DNA of 64,000 bases from Ditylenchus dipsaci (Eukaryota; Nematoda; Chromadorea; Rhabditida; Anguinidae), in NCBI GenBank assembly GCA_004194705.1, contig SADC01000399.1, positions 124,001-188,000 of the forward strand, in the 5' to 3' direction. The notes under the pieces were generated by a model. It saw only the letters and a list, made by a program, of their open reading frames with translations, was not told the DNA's origin and searched no databases. Below, piece after piece: positions 33,695 to 44,215 of this stretch; the first letter of the stretch is position 1; every line of letters begins with the position of its first letter. The position numbers and the translations under genes are program-made.

Positions 33695-33883
33695 ATGGAC
33701 AAGATAACCTCATATTTCCATTTCGCGTCCCGATTTCATAAGAAAACTGCGTGTTTATTGAAAGCTATAATAACTGTGGTGGGTTCTATGTTGGTTCTTA
33801 GCACAGTTGCACGGCCAGAAAAAACGGCGTCGGACGTCGACCAGGATGCCGGGGTCCGAAAAAATCAGCGCCGATTTCGAAAA
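33695..33883 (+). CDS. Candidate exon with a hydrophobic segment, product unknown
   Basis: MDKITSYFHFASRFHKK, then TACLLKAIITVVGSMLVLST, then a polar tail ending KNQRRFRK before AAA|GTAATA. The middle could be a signal anchor. The upstream TTCCGTTTCAG could be an acceptor. No partner exons are found, so this is a weak candidate. Confidence 0.25.
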
Positions 33884-34312
33884 GTAATAATCAAATTGAT
33901 TTCAAATTCATACAGTGACATTTACTAATCTCCTATATAGTATTAGAGATGTTTTGTCTGTCTGTTTGTTCACTTTTGATGTTTTTGGTTTTTTGTTATG
34001 TTTTTGTCTGGTTTTTTGGTCGATTTTTTTTTAAATTGAAGCTTGGAATCTCAGGAGTAGAATGATTGTTTTGGATTTTAGTTTTGAGATTTTTTTTGGT
34101 TTTAATTTTTGGGTTTTAGTGAGCAAATCGGTGATTTTTTGCTTCGAGAGTCAAAATCTTGGAGTTAAGTGGGTCAGATGGTCAAGGCGCGCGGTGCATT
34201 TTGTAGCCCTGAATCTCAGCTTTCTTTTAAAAAAAAATCGTCGGGAAATGAAGAGTTTAGAATGGGGCGTGGCGAAAAGTATGGAGGCGGTCATTTGGAG
34301 GAAATCTGAATT

Positions 34313-34795
34313 TGTTCCATTTACGATTTTCCCTCAAAGATCCAGTTTCTGGCTATCCTTTTTTGCGACATTATAAAAGCCAAAACTCTGCCTACAAATC
34401 ATTTCTAGCTAAATGATCGAAAGAACATGAAAGAACAAAATCTTGAGGTTTTTTTGGCACTCAATACAGCAATCGTTTATCGTAAAATTGAGACAAGTTA
34501 TGCAAAACTACGCTAAATACGAATTCGGTGTCAGAATTGATGTTTTTTCAAGCGGGAATAAGGTTATAGAAAAGTTGCTCCACAACTTATATATCGATTT
34601 GCATAATTTGTCTCAATTTTATGATAAACTATTGCTGTATTTAGTGCCAAAAAAACCGCAAGATTTTGTTCTTTCATGTTCTTTTGATTATTTAGCTAGA
34701 AATGATTTGTAGGCAGAGTTTTGGCTTTTATAATGTCGCAAAAAAGGATAGCCAGAAACTGGATCTTTGAGGGAAAATCATAAATTCTCTGTGAA
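34313..34795 (+). mobile_element. Near-perfect foldback of about 480 bases
   Basis: TTTTCCCTCAAAGATCCAGT and ACTGGATCTTTGAGGGAAAA are the ends. CTGCCTACAAATCATTTCTA, ATGAAAGAACAAAATCTTG and CAATCGTTTATCGTAAAATT are all mirrored in order. The loop is a few dozen bases at about 34550. Confidence 0.9.
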
Positions 34796-35118
34796 AAAAT
34801 GATCACTCTGATGCAAGTTTGGGCTCAATAGATAGCTCTGATCCAGATTAAAATTTCGGTGGTTTTGCGCCTAGGTGAAATAGAAATTTTGGTGACTACC
34901 ATCTAAATTTCTCAAAATTTTAGGTGGTTGAGGTGACCAAAAACAGTCTACTTTCAGGAGTGGTTTTCCCATCTCATACCAATTTTTTTTCAAAATTTTT
35001 TGCACTATCGTGTTCAGCGAGAAATTCTGAGTCGATTCGGGCAATTACTACGCATGGGAGGCGGAGTGTTAAAGTTGTATATTCTTGTCTAAAAAAGGAA
35101 TTTTTCAGAAAAATAATA

Positions 35119-35200
35119 ATGAAAATCATTGCTTTCACCATAATTATCTTAAATTTGCTTAATCAGTTGAATGCAACAGGTGGATCTGGTAGTTCTCACA
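35119..35200 (+). CDS. Secreted helical protein, exon 1 (signal peptide)
   Basis: ATG at 35119 gives MKIIAFTIIILNLLNQLNAT, a strong signal peptide (cleavage likely after Ala19), then GGSGSSH. Donor ACA|GTAAGT. It leaves one base, which exon 2 completes. The same frame is open upstream to 34924, but no signal-bearing start precedes this ATG. The intron (35201-37446) is 2.2 kb and holds a pogo-like MITE, a TTAGGC hairpin and a hAT MITE. Confidence 0.75.
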
Positions 35201-35440
35201 GTAAGTTAACTACAATTTTTCAAAGAACTCTGACGTATAAGTATTTAGTAAAGACCCAATTTTGATGACTTTAAGTAATTCTGTTTGGACAGTCTGGTCC
35301 AAGAAACCGAAAAGATTCCTGCTTTGCTGGTTTTTTTAGTAAACAACAATTAGGGCGTGTTTGAAGCAAACCTCCTATCAAAGAAAATCCTTTTTTTTAA
35401 ATAGTTTCGTGAATAAAAGGCATGCTTTTAAAACGACCTA

Positions 35441-35676
35441 CAGTTAATGCTCTCTATAAGATACACCAAATCTTTAAAAGGTGTATTTTATAGAGAGCGT
35501 CGCGGGTCTTACTGGCAAAACTTTTGTCTATTGCGAAAACGGTCGGTAAAATCGGAATCCATGCGATATTTCCGACTAGATTGACGAATCACATTTGGCA
35601 AAAAATTTAAGAAATCAGGTTAAAAAAGTGTCGGACACAAGGCGGTTTCGGGGTGTATCCTATAAAGAGCGTCGAC
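35441..35676 (+). mobile_element. Pogo-like MITE, TCTATAAGATACACC module, in intron
   Basis: TA|CAGTTAATGCTCTCTATAAG on the left. The right end is CCTATAAAGAGCGTCGACTA. The core CGGTAAAATCGGAATCC and GTGTCGGACACAAGGCGG is kept. The outer module differs from all other copies. Confidence 0.8.
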
Positions 35677-35849
35677 TATAATTGTTGTCTCACTAAAGAA
35701 CAATCGACAAAATATGAATCCGCCAACAATTTTGAAATTTTCCAAAAACACGTTCTGAACTACTTTTCTGGGTAAGATAACGGTGATTTAGATTTATCGA
35801 CGTGTTTTCAAGACGCAGTGGTAGAGCTTTTCATAACAACATCTCATAA

Positions 35850-36040
35850 GAGCCCAAGTGCCGCCCCCTCCAAAGAGTATTTTTTCTCTAAGCGTCCTAT
35901 TTTGGGTTCCCTTGATTTTTTTTAAGTGTTCTTTTTTGCAATGTGTAAAGGCTTAGAATTAGGCTTAGGCCTTAGGCTTGAGCAAAACTGAAAAAAGTTG
36001 GCTTAGAGCAAAATACTCTTTGGAGGAGGGGGGCACTCTG
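35850..36040 (+). repeat. Hairpin with TTAGGC-like centre, second copy
   Basis: CCTCCAAAGAGTATTTTTTC and GCAAAATACTCTTTGGAGG are the arms. GGCTTAGAATTAGGCTTAGG with CCTTAGGCTTGAG lies inside. It closely resembles 8310-8485. Confidence 0.8.
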
Positions 36041-36501
36041 TCACAACATGCTGTCACAACATCTTACATAGCAAAATATTCAATTTCTTTAAAGTCATTA
36101 GATTGACCCCACTTCTGGACATACCCGATTTTTTATTTTTTAATTAGTATTCCATTCGACATGAATTAAAAAAAATACACATAGGTTATGAATATTATAT
36201 TTTGAACTTTTCGTTCAAAAATTTGAGTACACGTCCGATGAAAACCCAGGTTTCCTGAAGGAAATCGATATTTTAGGTATTTTTTGCATAAAAGTGTTAT
36301 AAAAAGCAGTAAAAGTGTTCTTTTCTAACTAAAAGTGGACATGCATTGCAGAATTTCATGTTCTATCATCTAGTAGAAGCATTTTTGAAAAACATGGCGA
36401 TGTAGAAACCTTAAGTCTTTTTATAAATAAGTCAGATTTTCCCGAATAAAATCCAGAGTTTTTAATTCTTTGTACAAAAGTGTTATGAAAAGCAGTAAAA
36501 G

Positions 36502-36704
36502 TAGCGCTGCCATATGTCCTTTTTAAAAAGATTTGTCCTTTTTTTTTGGGACCCAAAATCTTTTTTTATTTTCGAAGTTTTAGTCAAAATCTTTTTTTTT
36601 TTCGCTTCAAAATTGCAATAAGCACTAGATAAAATGGAATTTTTCCTTCAAATTCTTGTTTTTTGACCAAATGTCCTTTTTTAAATTTTGAGATAGCAGC
36701 GCTG
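36502..36704 (+). mobile_element. hAT-like MITE with perfect 8-base duplication
   Basis: AGTAAAAG flanks both sides (36494-36501 and 36705-36712). The ends are TAGCGCTGCCATATGTCC and GAGATAGCAGCGCTG. The interior repeats TTGTCCTTTTTTTT-type sequence. It lies in the intron of the secreted-protein gene. Confidence 0.92.
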
Positions 36705-36995
36705 AGTAAAAGTGCCTTTTTTTAACTGAAAATTAACATAAATGTGCAAAATTTCATACTCTATCTTCTGGCAGAGGCATAGCTATGAAAACCTCAAGTC
36801 ATTTTTTGTGGAAAAACACCGATTTCTCGAATGAAAAGCAGCAAGAAAAAGAATTTTGCAAATTGCCGCAAAAACCTTATATCGGGCCTTTTTGGGCATT
36901 TTGAAAAGCCGTGAACATGATATGACTGAAATATGTCCGTGACTGTAAATGTAAGTTGAAAAGACCATTACCATACGCGGCCACGAATATTTCGT

Positions 36996-37330
36996 ACTTT
37001 GAGTTGGCGCGGGACAGCTTTTTTACTCCGACAATGTTTTTTGGATAATTTTTTTGAACTAAAAAGTTATTTTTGAGCTCAGATCTCCAAACAGAAACCG
37101 ACCAAACAATGAAAAAGCTATTTTTTATTCAAAAAATAAATTAATTAAAAAGAATTTTCGGAGTAAAAAAGTGGCAAAGCTTTTTTGCAGATCAATTTTT
37201 TTTCCTGTAAAAAGGCGCTTTTCTACGCTGATCGCCTAAAAGATGCGTTTCAGCTGCGAAAAAAAACATTTTAGCGGCAAAAAAGCTTTGCTCGTAAAAA
37301 AAGCTGTCTCCCGCCAATTCAAAATGCCAA
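36996..37330 (+). mobile_element. Hairpin with GGCGCGGGACAGC arms
   Basis: TTGGCGCGGGACAGCTTTTT is answered by AAAAAGCTGTCTCCCGCCAA. Inside are several AAAAAGCTTT/AAAAAAGC blocks. It lies about 110 bases upstream of exon 2 of the secreted-protein gene. Confidence 0.75.
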
Positions 37331-37446
37331 ATACTCATACCGTAGACCGTAATAGTCCTTTAAGACGTCCTTTTGGGTCATTTTTTAAAAATTAGGAGGA
37401 AGAGAGCTAAAACTCAAAACGATCAAAATTTCTATTCACATTTTAG

Positions 37447-38228
37447 CTGGTGGAAGCGCTAAAAATCCGAACAGACAATCGGATCAAAGCCCAAGTCAGG
37501 ACAGCTTTAAAACAAATTTAAGCACACTAGAGAATGCTGCAAAAGAATTACACAGTCATGATACCCTGTTTAATGGCATGTCAGACGAATGTGTCATGAT
37601 TCCCCGAGACTTGATCAATCTACTAACATTTCAAAACAAGCTGGTTAAGTTCTGTGCTAAGCATAAACAACAAATTGAAAATCCGCTGTCACACCCAGAA
37701 AACCAAGATTTCGCAAAGAAAATTGAAGAAAAGATTGAATTTATAAAACAAACAGCAGAAAAATTAAAGACAAATGTTAACTATGATATTTTTGTGATTG
37801 ACTTTTCTGCACCTCGGTTTTTCGACAGAATAATAAGGGAGATTCACGAAGCGAATACTGTAGAAAAGTTTCAGGAGACTGGTGAAAAAGTTATTGAAAA
37901 CATAGAAAGCTTGAAGAAATATGTAATAGACCTAGTAAAACAAAATGATGAATTAAAAAAAGAGATAGGAGCACCACATCCTGGCTCAAACTGCTTAGGC
38001 CAAATAGATACATGTGACAAAAATGTGAAAGAAATGAAAGTTAAGGTACTTGAAAAAGTCAATGAATTAAACAGTATAATGCAAAACGAAGAAAAAATAA
38101 CTAAAGATTTGAAGCAAAAGGTCAAAGTATTAGTAGAAGAAACAGCTAAACTGACAAAAACTTCAGTGCTACCGAAAAAAATGTTAATGAGATCGATGGC
38201 ATCCCAAAATTGGCACTACGAGGCGTGA
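37447..38228 (+). CDS. Secreted helical protein, exon 2
   Basis: An acceptor TTTTAG at 37446 joins exon 1 in phase and runs to TGA at 38226-38228. The whole protein is 287 residues: signal peptide (1-19), Gly/Ser/Gln-rich spacer (20-60), then Lys/Glu-rich helical segments (about 90-135, 160-200 and 220-275) with coiled-coil character. It has four cysteines (76, 97, 210, 217), which could form two disulphides, and one NLS glycosylation site (Asn51). No family recognised. No indels are needed. It may be a secreted structural protein or an effector; function unknown. Confidence 0.8.
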
Positions 38229-38473
38229 GAGGCATCTTAAAATACTAACAATATAACATATTAAACTGTACGACGTAAATTGATGTTTTTGCGTTTTTCA
38301 TGCATCCAAAGGTTATATATATATGCCCAGAGATTAAATACAATTCTTTACAAGTATATGACCTTTGGATGCGATTTACAGCACTGCATGGGGATCAAAA
38401 CAGTTTTTGGCTTGATGTTTTAGGAGTCTCCAATTTGAATTTATTTTGCTGTCCTCCGAAAATATTGAAATTT

Positions 38474-38659
38474 CGGCGCTACTGTAATATACCCATACAG
38501 CCCAAAATCCCATTTAAATTGCTTTTCTGGTCTTTTTATGGCAAAATTATTGTATAGAAATGGTTTTTAGACACTCACAAAAAAGTAGATTTGGGGGGGG
38601 GGTTATATGACAGTAGGTCCGATTTTAGAGGGGGGGGGGTGTATATTACAGTAGCGTCG
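38474..38659 (+). mobile_element. G-run MITE, short copy
   Basis: CGGCGCTACTGTAATATACC and GTATATTACAGTAGCGTCG are the ends. G runs of 8-10 lie on the inner side of the right arm. It lies about 250 bases beyond the secreted-protein stop codon. Confidence 0.8.
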
Positions 38660-39040
38660 AAAATTTTTTATAGTCAATCAACTATGTTCTACAAGATAGC
38701 ATTTTTAGAATTTTCGAATTGAATCGTACAGTTCGATATGTTCCCTTGTAAGAGAGGACCACCCAAGCTGTTTTTTCTCCGCACAAGAAGATCCATATAA
38801 AAATCCTCACTATAGTCGGTTTAGTTTGTGAAACTATTATATTACTAGCTTGCAAACAGAAAAATGATGAACACAGTCAAATAAAAAATGCAAACAGAGA
38901 GATTAGTACACAACCTCCCCGTCCAGCTCTGAACATTTTTCTAGCCGAATTATCCAGCAAATGCAAAACGTTATCGCGAAAACTTTTGTTTTTTGTTGTT
39001 GAACATATTCTGACGGCTCTTTTGGTTCTATATTTTTGTA

Positions 39041-39634
39041 CAGGGTGGCCCAAAAAAACCTGAAATTTTTCAAAATTAAAACTGTTTTATTTATAGCTTT
39101 TGAATTTTTTCATTTCTAACATCATGTAGCAGTGTTTGATAGCTTGTTTGAACGCCAATATCAAGCGCTACGTGCTAGTACAAAAATATTTCAAAAATTA
39201 CAACAAAAATTTAAATAATTGTATCAGAATTTGTTGTTCGAATTTAGACATTTAAAGCATCTTAATTGAGACAGTTTCAGCCATAAAAATTTTGCGTGTC
39301 ACATTTATTTATTGTTTTTTCATCGTTTCTCTATTTTTTAAATTGAATTTGGTGTAACAAGGATGGACGTTTGCAGTCTTAGGTCATAAGGTCAGCTTCA
39401 AGGCAAGCAACATATGAGAAGCAACCACTGAGTGAGTTAGCCCTGTGGAGCGAGCCGCGTTAATCTCATGCTACGAGAGCTATACCTAAGACTACGGCAG
39501 AAGGAGAGCACTCAGTACCGGCCTCACAACCGTTATTTGAACATCCCTGCTTACGCCAAAAAAATCTGTATATCAGACAGTGCGCGGAAGCCCTTGAAAA
39601 TTTTCGAATTTTTTCAGGTTTTTAGGCCACCCTG
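39041..39634 (+). mobile_element. CAGGGTGGCCC-ended TA-flanked element
   Basis: TA|CAGGGTGGCCCAAAAAAACC on the left, GGTTTTTAGGCCACCCTG|TA on the right. It has mariner/Tc1-type ends, 594 bases, with no transposase found. A GC-richer block at 39370-39560 has no known match. Confidence 0.88.
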
Positions 39635-40077
39635 TAGGACCGAAAAAGCACAGTTTGCCGCATCCAACAAAGAGTCATGTTCAAGTTTTCATAATTAAAA
39701 CTAAATGTTAGGAAACCTTGAAAAAATATAAATAACGTTATTGAATTACAAAATACAGCCAACTGAAAATTTCAAGTCTAAAATTGAAAAACGACCGTTA
39801 CCATCGCGCTCAGCATGAAATTATGATACAGAATATACCAATGTTGAAATCCGTCCTGCTAGCGTTGAATTCGCGGTGAACACTTTTTCACTTAAAAAAA
39901 ATCGAACTTTTAAGGCTAAAATTATTTTACCCTGTCAAATCTTGAAAACTTATAATTTTTTTGAAAATTTTTTAAATTTTAATTAATCACATTAATCACA
40001 AGAAAAATATTTCTGCCACGAAAAGGCATAATTGACATTAATAAATTAAATTTCATCGATTGATTTATAAAAAGTAG

Positions 40078-40460
40078 ATATTTCGGGAATCGCAAGACCT
40101 GCGGATAAAAATTTGCGGCAAGACTTTTGCGTAACGACTAAACCGAAGGGAAACTAGCGGAATGACTTTTGCGCCACAATATTTGCAGATGCGACATTCG
40201 CGGAAATAAATATTGCGGAATGACATTTGTGAAATTACATAGAAACCCATGGAAAAAAAGATGAAAATTTTTAATAAAATCAATCAAAATCAAAATTTGC
40301 CCCAAAAATATATATTTGCCCAAGAAAAAAGATTACACAAATGTCCTTCTGCAAATGTCGTCTCCGCAAATGTTATGGCCGCAAATAGCGCTCTGAAAAT
40401 ATGCGTCCCAAAGATCTAAACGCTTATATTACGTCCGCAAAAGACTTTCAGAAAATCTTT
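40078..40460 (+). mobile_element. Array-ended element, TTTGCGGAATGAC motif
   Basis: Left: units such as TTGCGGCAAGACTTTTGCG, GCGGAATGACTTTTGCG and TTGCGGAATGACATTTGTG. Right: TTCTGCAAATGTCGTCTCCG, CAAATGTTATGGCCGCAAAT and ACGTCCGCAAAAGAC in inverse sense. The spacer is about 90 bases. Confidence 0.7.
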
Positions 40461-40741
40461 ATCGGCAAACCTGGTCATGCCATATTTAGGGACTTGAATG
40501 AATCAACTTTTACGTTTTTGCTACTTTCCCCTAATCTCTCAAAAAAAAATCATGAAATCATTCAATTCTCAAAGCATTTAATAAGATTTGATGGTTTGCT
40601 ATCAAATTGGGATCCTGTGCTGCACTATACTTTGGAAAAATCAGAAATTAAAACAAAAACTTTGTCATTATTGAGCTTCTCGTGCCATAAATAATCTTTG
40701 TCGTGACATATTTCTGTTTTTTCGTAAGCCAAATCATATTA

Positions 40742-41542
40742 CCGTAATCTCTCTAATAGAACCACACCCCTCAAGGGGGTTGTGAAATAGAAACACACTC
40801 TCTATTAGAACCACCCTCTCTAATAGAACCACACCCCTTAAGACCCTCAAGCTGCGCCAACGGCCGTCAAACTCCAATGGATTGTTGAAACCTGGAAGAA
40901 TCTCTCGAAGGAGCTCATCGAATCGTGCGGAGTTCTCAATGCCACCGATGGATATGAGGACAACGCCATCCACTGCTTCAAAATAGTTAGACCGGTTCCG
41001 AGTGGTCGAGGCAAGGTGAAGCACGCGCGTGAAGAGAAAAAGTTGACTGAGCTGATACAAAAGATCGATCTCGAAGAAGCGCAAGAAAATATGTTTAATA
41101 ATAAAGATACATCTCTAGAGTGTTGATGAGTTTCGGGACCTCTTCTGGTTTGGGGGGAGGGGGACGCCCATTTTTACTAATATATTTATTTTTTTTAGGT
41201 TGATCAAGTCGATTATGGTGACCAGGGTGACGATAATCACCTTGATCAACGAAATTACTTACTAAACTATTCATATAGATTATCGATATAACCATGACTG
41301 CCATAATCAACAAAAATCAATAAAAAAATATAGTATAAATGAGTGTCCCCCCTAAACCAGAACAAGTCCGAATTTTGTTGTAAAAAAAGGATTTATGCGC
41401 GTATGCTGCAATGTTTGAATATCTTCAGAAGGTTGAAAAATAGAACCACACTCTCTATTAGAACCACACTCTCTAATAGAACCACACCCCCCAAGGGGGT
41501 TGAAAAATAGAACCACATGTGGTTCTATTAGAGAGAATACGG
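40742..41542 (+). mobile_element. CCGTATT-family element carrying a transposase relic
   Basis: TA|CCGTAATCTCTCTAATAGAA on the left and TTCTATTAGAGAGAATACGG|TA on the right. The unit CTCTCTAATAGAACCACACC is repeated in tandem at both ends. It is the only copy with protein-coding sequence (40863-41126). A second hairpin (TTGATCAAGTCGATTATGG / TCACCTTGATCAACG) sits to the right of the coding part. Confidence 0.88.
40863..41126 (+). pseudogene. Pogo/Tigger-type transposase, C-terminal fragment
   Basis: Reads AVKLQWIVETWKNLSKELIE, SCGVLNATDGYEDNAIHCF and an acidic, basic-rich tail to TGA at 41124. The pattern W-[IV]-x-x-[AT]-W ... SxG[VI]xNxxDGxED is the end of the DDE domain in pogo/Tigger (CENP-B-like) transposases. 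The DNA-binding and catalytic parts are missing, and a few residues between KELI and the Cys appear deleted. It cannot be active, but it assigns the CCGTATT family to pogo-like elements. Confidence 0.65.
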
Positions 41543-41575
41543 TATGCCCCTGAAAATACAAAAATGGTGTAAAAG

Positions 41576-41768
41576 CAGGGCTCTCAGATTTTTTTATAAA
41601 AATAAGGACATTTTCGGGTATTCTGGTAAAAACGCTATTTTATCTAGTCCTTATTGTCCTTTTTGTGTCAAAAATTAAGATTTTGACTAAAAAATTCCAG
41701 AAAAATTATAACATTTGGAATCCCAAAAGAAGGACAAATTTTATAAATAAGGACGTCTGGGAGTCCTG
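41576..41768 (+). mobile_element. hAT-like MITE with perfect 8-base duplication
   Basis: TGTAAAAG flanks both sides. The ends are CAGGGCTCTCAGATTTTT and ACGTCTGGGAGTCCTG. Inside are TCCTTATTGTCCTTTTTG and TCCCAAAAGAAGGAC, as in the 36502 and 45343 copies. Confidence 0.93.
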
Positions 41769-42151
41769 TGTAAAAGGGTACCCTATCTAAAATCTGCATT
41801 TTAAATTTGCGCAAAGCAGACAAGACTCACCAACAAAAACACAATGTTTGAATCAAATTGACCAAGAAGGGAAGTAGAGCAAGAGAACAGGAAGAAGATC
41901 AGGTTTCTCCCACTCCATCCACCCCATATGTGGGTCCTGTCGCAAAAACATACAGATTTTTTTTGCTTCACATACTTTTTGTTATCAATTGGATTCTGTA
42001 AATGTGTTTTTTAGTTAGCAATCAATGAAAGCCACTTTCTGTGCTGACAATCAGGATCTCTGCTGTTTTCTGGTCACCAAATTGTCGGCATGGAAGGGAA
42101 AGTAGGGGTTCTGCTGTTGGATTAGCCCTTTTTTAACATGTTTTTGTATAG

Positions 42152-42227
42152 ATACCGACGGATATTCTCAGTTGGTACCCTAGCCATCACCACCTACAAT
42201 CCACAAACTCTTGAGATTACTAATCAG
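42152..42227 (+). CDS. RME-8: RME-8/DNAJC13, first exon seen (PH-like N-terminal domain)
   Basis: Reads [25 protein letters not shown] after a TATAG acceptor. This is the hallmark N-terminal motif of RME-8/DNAJC13 (fSvGtxxiTTYNPxTLExTNQW). The true first exon should end in a Lys codon and lies upstream, unseen. The gene runs to 58526 in at least 23 exons (about 1150 codons), the N-terminal half of the usual protein of about 2200-2400 residues. RME-8 is a peripheral early-endosome protein that recruits Hsc70 through its J domain and acts with SNX1/retromer in clathrin removal and cargo recycling. The J domain itself lies beyond this window. Confidence 0.88.
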
Positions 42228-42339
42228 GTTTGTCTATCTGTTTTTTTTCAAATTTTTTCGTTTTTACAAATTGCCTCATGGCTCCTTATTCAAAAAAGTA
42301 GGGAAAGAAAAAAATAGTCCACTAGTGGAGCCAAGCCAG

Positions 42340-42398
42340 TGGTAAATTGTCGCCGGTTTCCACCGCTTAATCACTGAGCTACCAAGCACACTGTGAAC
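42340..42398 (-). repeat. tRNA-like fragment
   Basis: On the minus strand GCTTGGTAGCTCAGTGATTA and AGCGG form a clean tRNA D-arm/A-box block. The 3' half and acceptor stem do not follow, so it is a fragment or SINE head. Confidence 0.5.
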
Positions 42399-42419
42399 AG
42401 TGTATCTGTTTGATTTCTT

Positions 42420-42692
42420 ATTGCTGGGAAGGCTGGGGGAGATTTGGCAAAAACAATATTTGCCGAAGCAAGTTTTGGCAAGCCGGTATTTGTCGTTAAA
42501 CAAAGTAGCTAAGCAGATTCTAAGCATGGTAAATGAAAAAAAAACAGAAAAAAATGCTTTCGGGCGTCTTTGGACTAAGAAATGTAAAGTACTCATGCCC
42601 TCTATCGCTCAGTTAAGCTTGCCAAATCTCTTTTTGCCGAAACATACGTTTGCCAAATCTCCCCTAGCCACTGGGAAGACGCCCAGCAATAA
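42420..42692 (+). mobile_element. Array-ended element, GGGGAGATTTGGCAAA motif, in RME-8 intron
   Basis: Left: GGCTGGGGGAGATTTGGCAA, TATTTGCCGAAGCAAG, TTTTGGCAAGCC. Right: GCCAAATCTCTTTTTGCCGA and CGTTTGCCAAATCTCCCC, then CCCAGCAATAA mirrored to TTATTGCTGGG. A tRNA-like scrap lies just upstream on the minus strand (42340-42398). Confidence 0.75.
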
Positions 42693-42704
42693 TCATTAAC
42701 ACTC

Positions 42705-43925
42705 CGATGGTCAAGCGTGATTTTTAGATATCCTGACTCATAATTTAACGCTGAACAAGATGGTGTTTTCAGTTTTAAAAATATATGACAAAAATGTTTC
42801 GCTAGAGCTTTTTGAAGATTTAAAATTTTAATTTTTTTGTCTTGGTACAAAATTACAAAAACCTGTCATAAGTTTTCTAATCTTTTAAATGTATCTTGTA
42901 GAGGAGAAAAAGGGCTATTTTTGCCAGTTATTTGCATGCGTGTCCTGAATATTACTGCCGCAAAACTATGAGAACTATAGTGTCAGTCTCTCTTGAGGAC
43001 TCATCTTGAAATGGTTGTATTTTTTTCAACACTAGACAGGCTTCTAAAGCTACAAAAAAATAAAAATATTAATTCATGCAAAGTTATGGCCTATGTGAGA
43101 TAAGTCACTTTCTAAAGCTATACTTTGCCTTTTCGACAGTTCAAACTATCAATTTTGAAATTAAGATGCCGGATCGGTTGATTTGCTTGAGAACTGCTCT
43201 TGGTACTTAGGGCTTACTGTTAAAATTCAAATTCCTTTTGAGACAAAAATTATTCAAATATTAATTCTTTTTTAAAATTCAAATATTTGTTGTATCGAGA
43301 GCACTTTGAAGTCTAACAGTGAGCCCTAAGCATCAAGAAGAGTTCTCTAGCAAATCGAACATGCTGAACACAAATCCCGTTTCTCAATTTTAAAATTGAC
43401 AGTTTGAACTGTCAAAAAGGCGAACTATAGCTGTAAACATTGACTTATCTTACATAGGCCATAACTTTGCATGGATTGATATTTTTATTATCATTTCTGA
43501 AGTTTTAGAATCTTCGTAAATTACCCTACATAAACAATATTTTAACTTTTTTCAGCCTGTCTACTGTGAAAAAAGTCACAACCATTTTAAGATGAGTCTT
43601 ACAGAGACGGACACTATAGTTTTCAAAGTTTGCGGCGGTAAATATTCATGTCACTCATCCAAATAACTGGTCAAAGAAATAGCTCTTGTTCTACTTTACA
43701 AGGTGCATTTAAAAGATTAGTAAAAATGTCTAATAGATAAAAGTTATGATACATTTTTGTTCTTTCGTGTCAAGACAAAAAAATAAAATTTTAAATTTTT
43801 TAACGGCTCTAGCGAACCTTTTTTGTCGGACATTTTTTAAACTGAAAAGACCATCTTATTCAGCGTTGAATTCTGAGTCAGGATATCCAAAAATCACGCT
43901 TGACCATTTGAGTGTTAAACTACGG
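42705..43925 (+). mobile_element. Long foldback element in RME-8 intron
   Basis: AACACTCCGATGGTCAAGCG and GCTTGACCATTTGAGTGTT are the ends. Mirrored blocks continue inward (AGATATCCTGACTCA/TGAGTCAGGATATCC, ATGGCCTATGTGAGATAAG / CTTATCTTACATAGGCCAT, CAGTTCAAACTATC). The arms reach about 500 bases and are moderately diverged. Confidence 0.85.
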
Positions 43926-44215
43926 CCACATACAGATAATTAAAATCAAAGGTTCGCCGCACAAACTTGAAGTCATTTGCAGCGAAAATTCAAGATTGAC
44001 TTGGACATTGACTTTCCAGTCAATCTTCTGAAGGCGGCAAGTAACACACCAAAACTTTGACTTTGTCTGTATAAGGCCATATTGTTACATGACACCCACT
44101 ATATGTATTCTATTATTTTCAATAATTTATACATTTGTAGGACCGCTGGTGGTATTCGGCTACGTAGAAAATATTTAAAAAAAGCTAATTCAAAGTAAAT
44201 GTAATCATATTTTAG

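Noticed and set aside
34062..34712. Protein-coding gene from two open frames (34062-34376 and 34443-34712)
   Set aside because: Both frames lie largely in the arms of a foldback, and the second reads through both arms. Composition is hydrophobic and Phe-rich, as expected from AT-rich DNA.
38890..39700. Transposase inside the CAGGGTGGCCC element
   Set aside because: The 76-codon frame at 39468 has no DDE or helix-turn-helix pattern. The element is non-autonomous.
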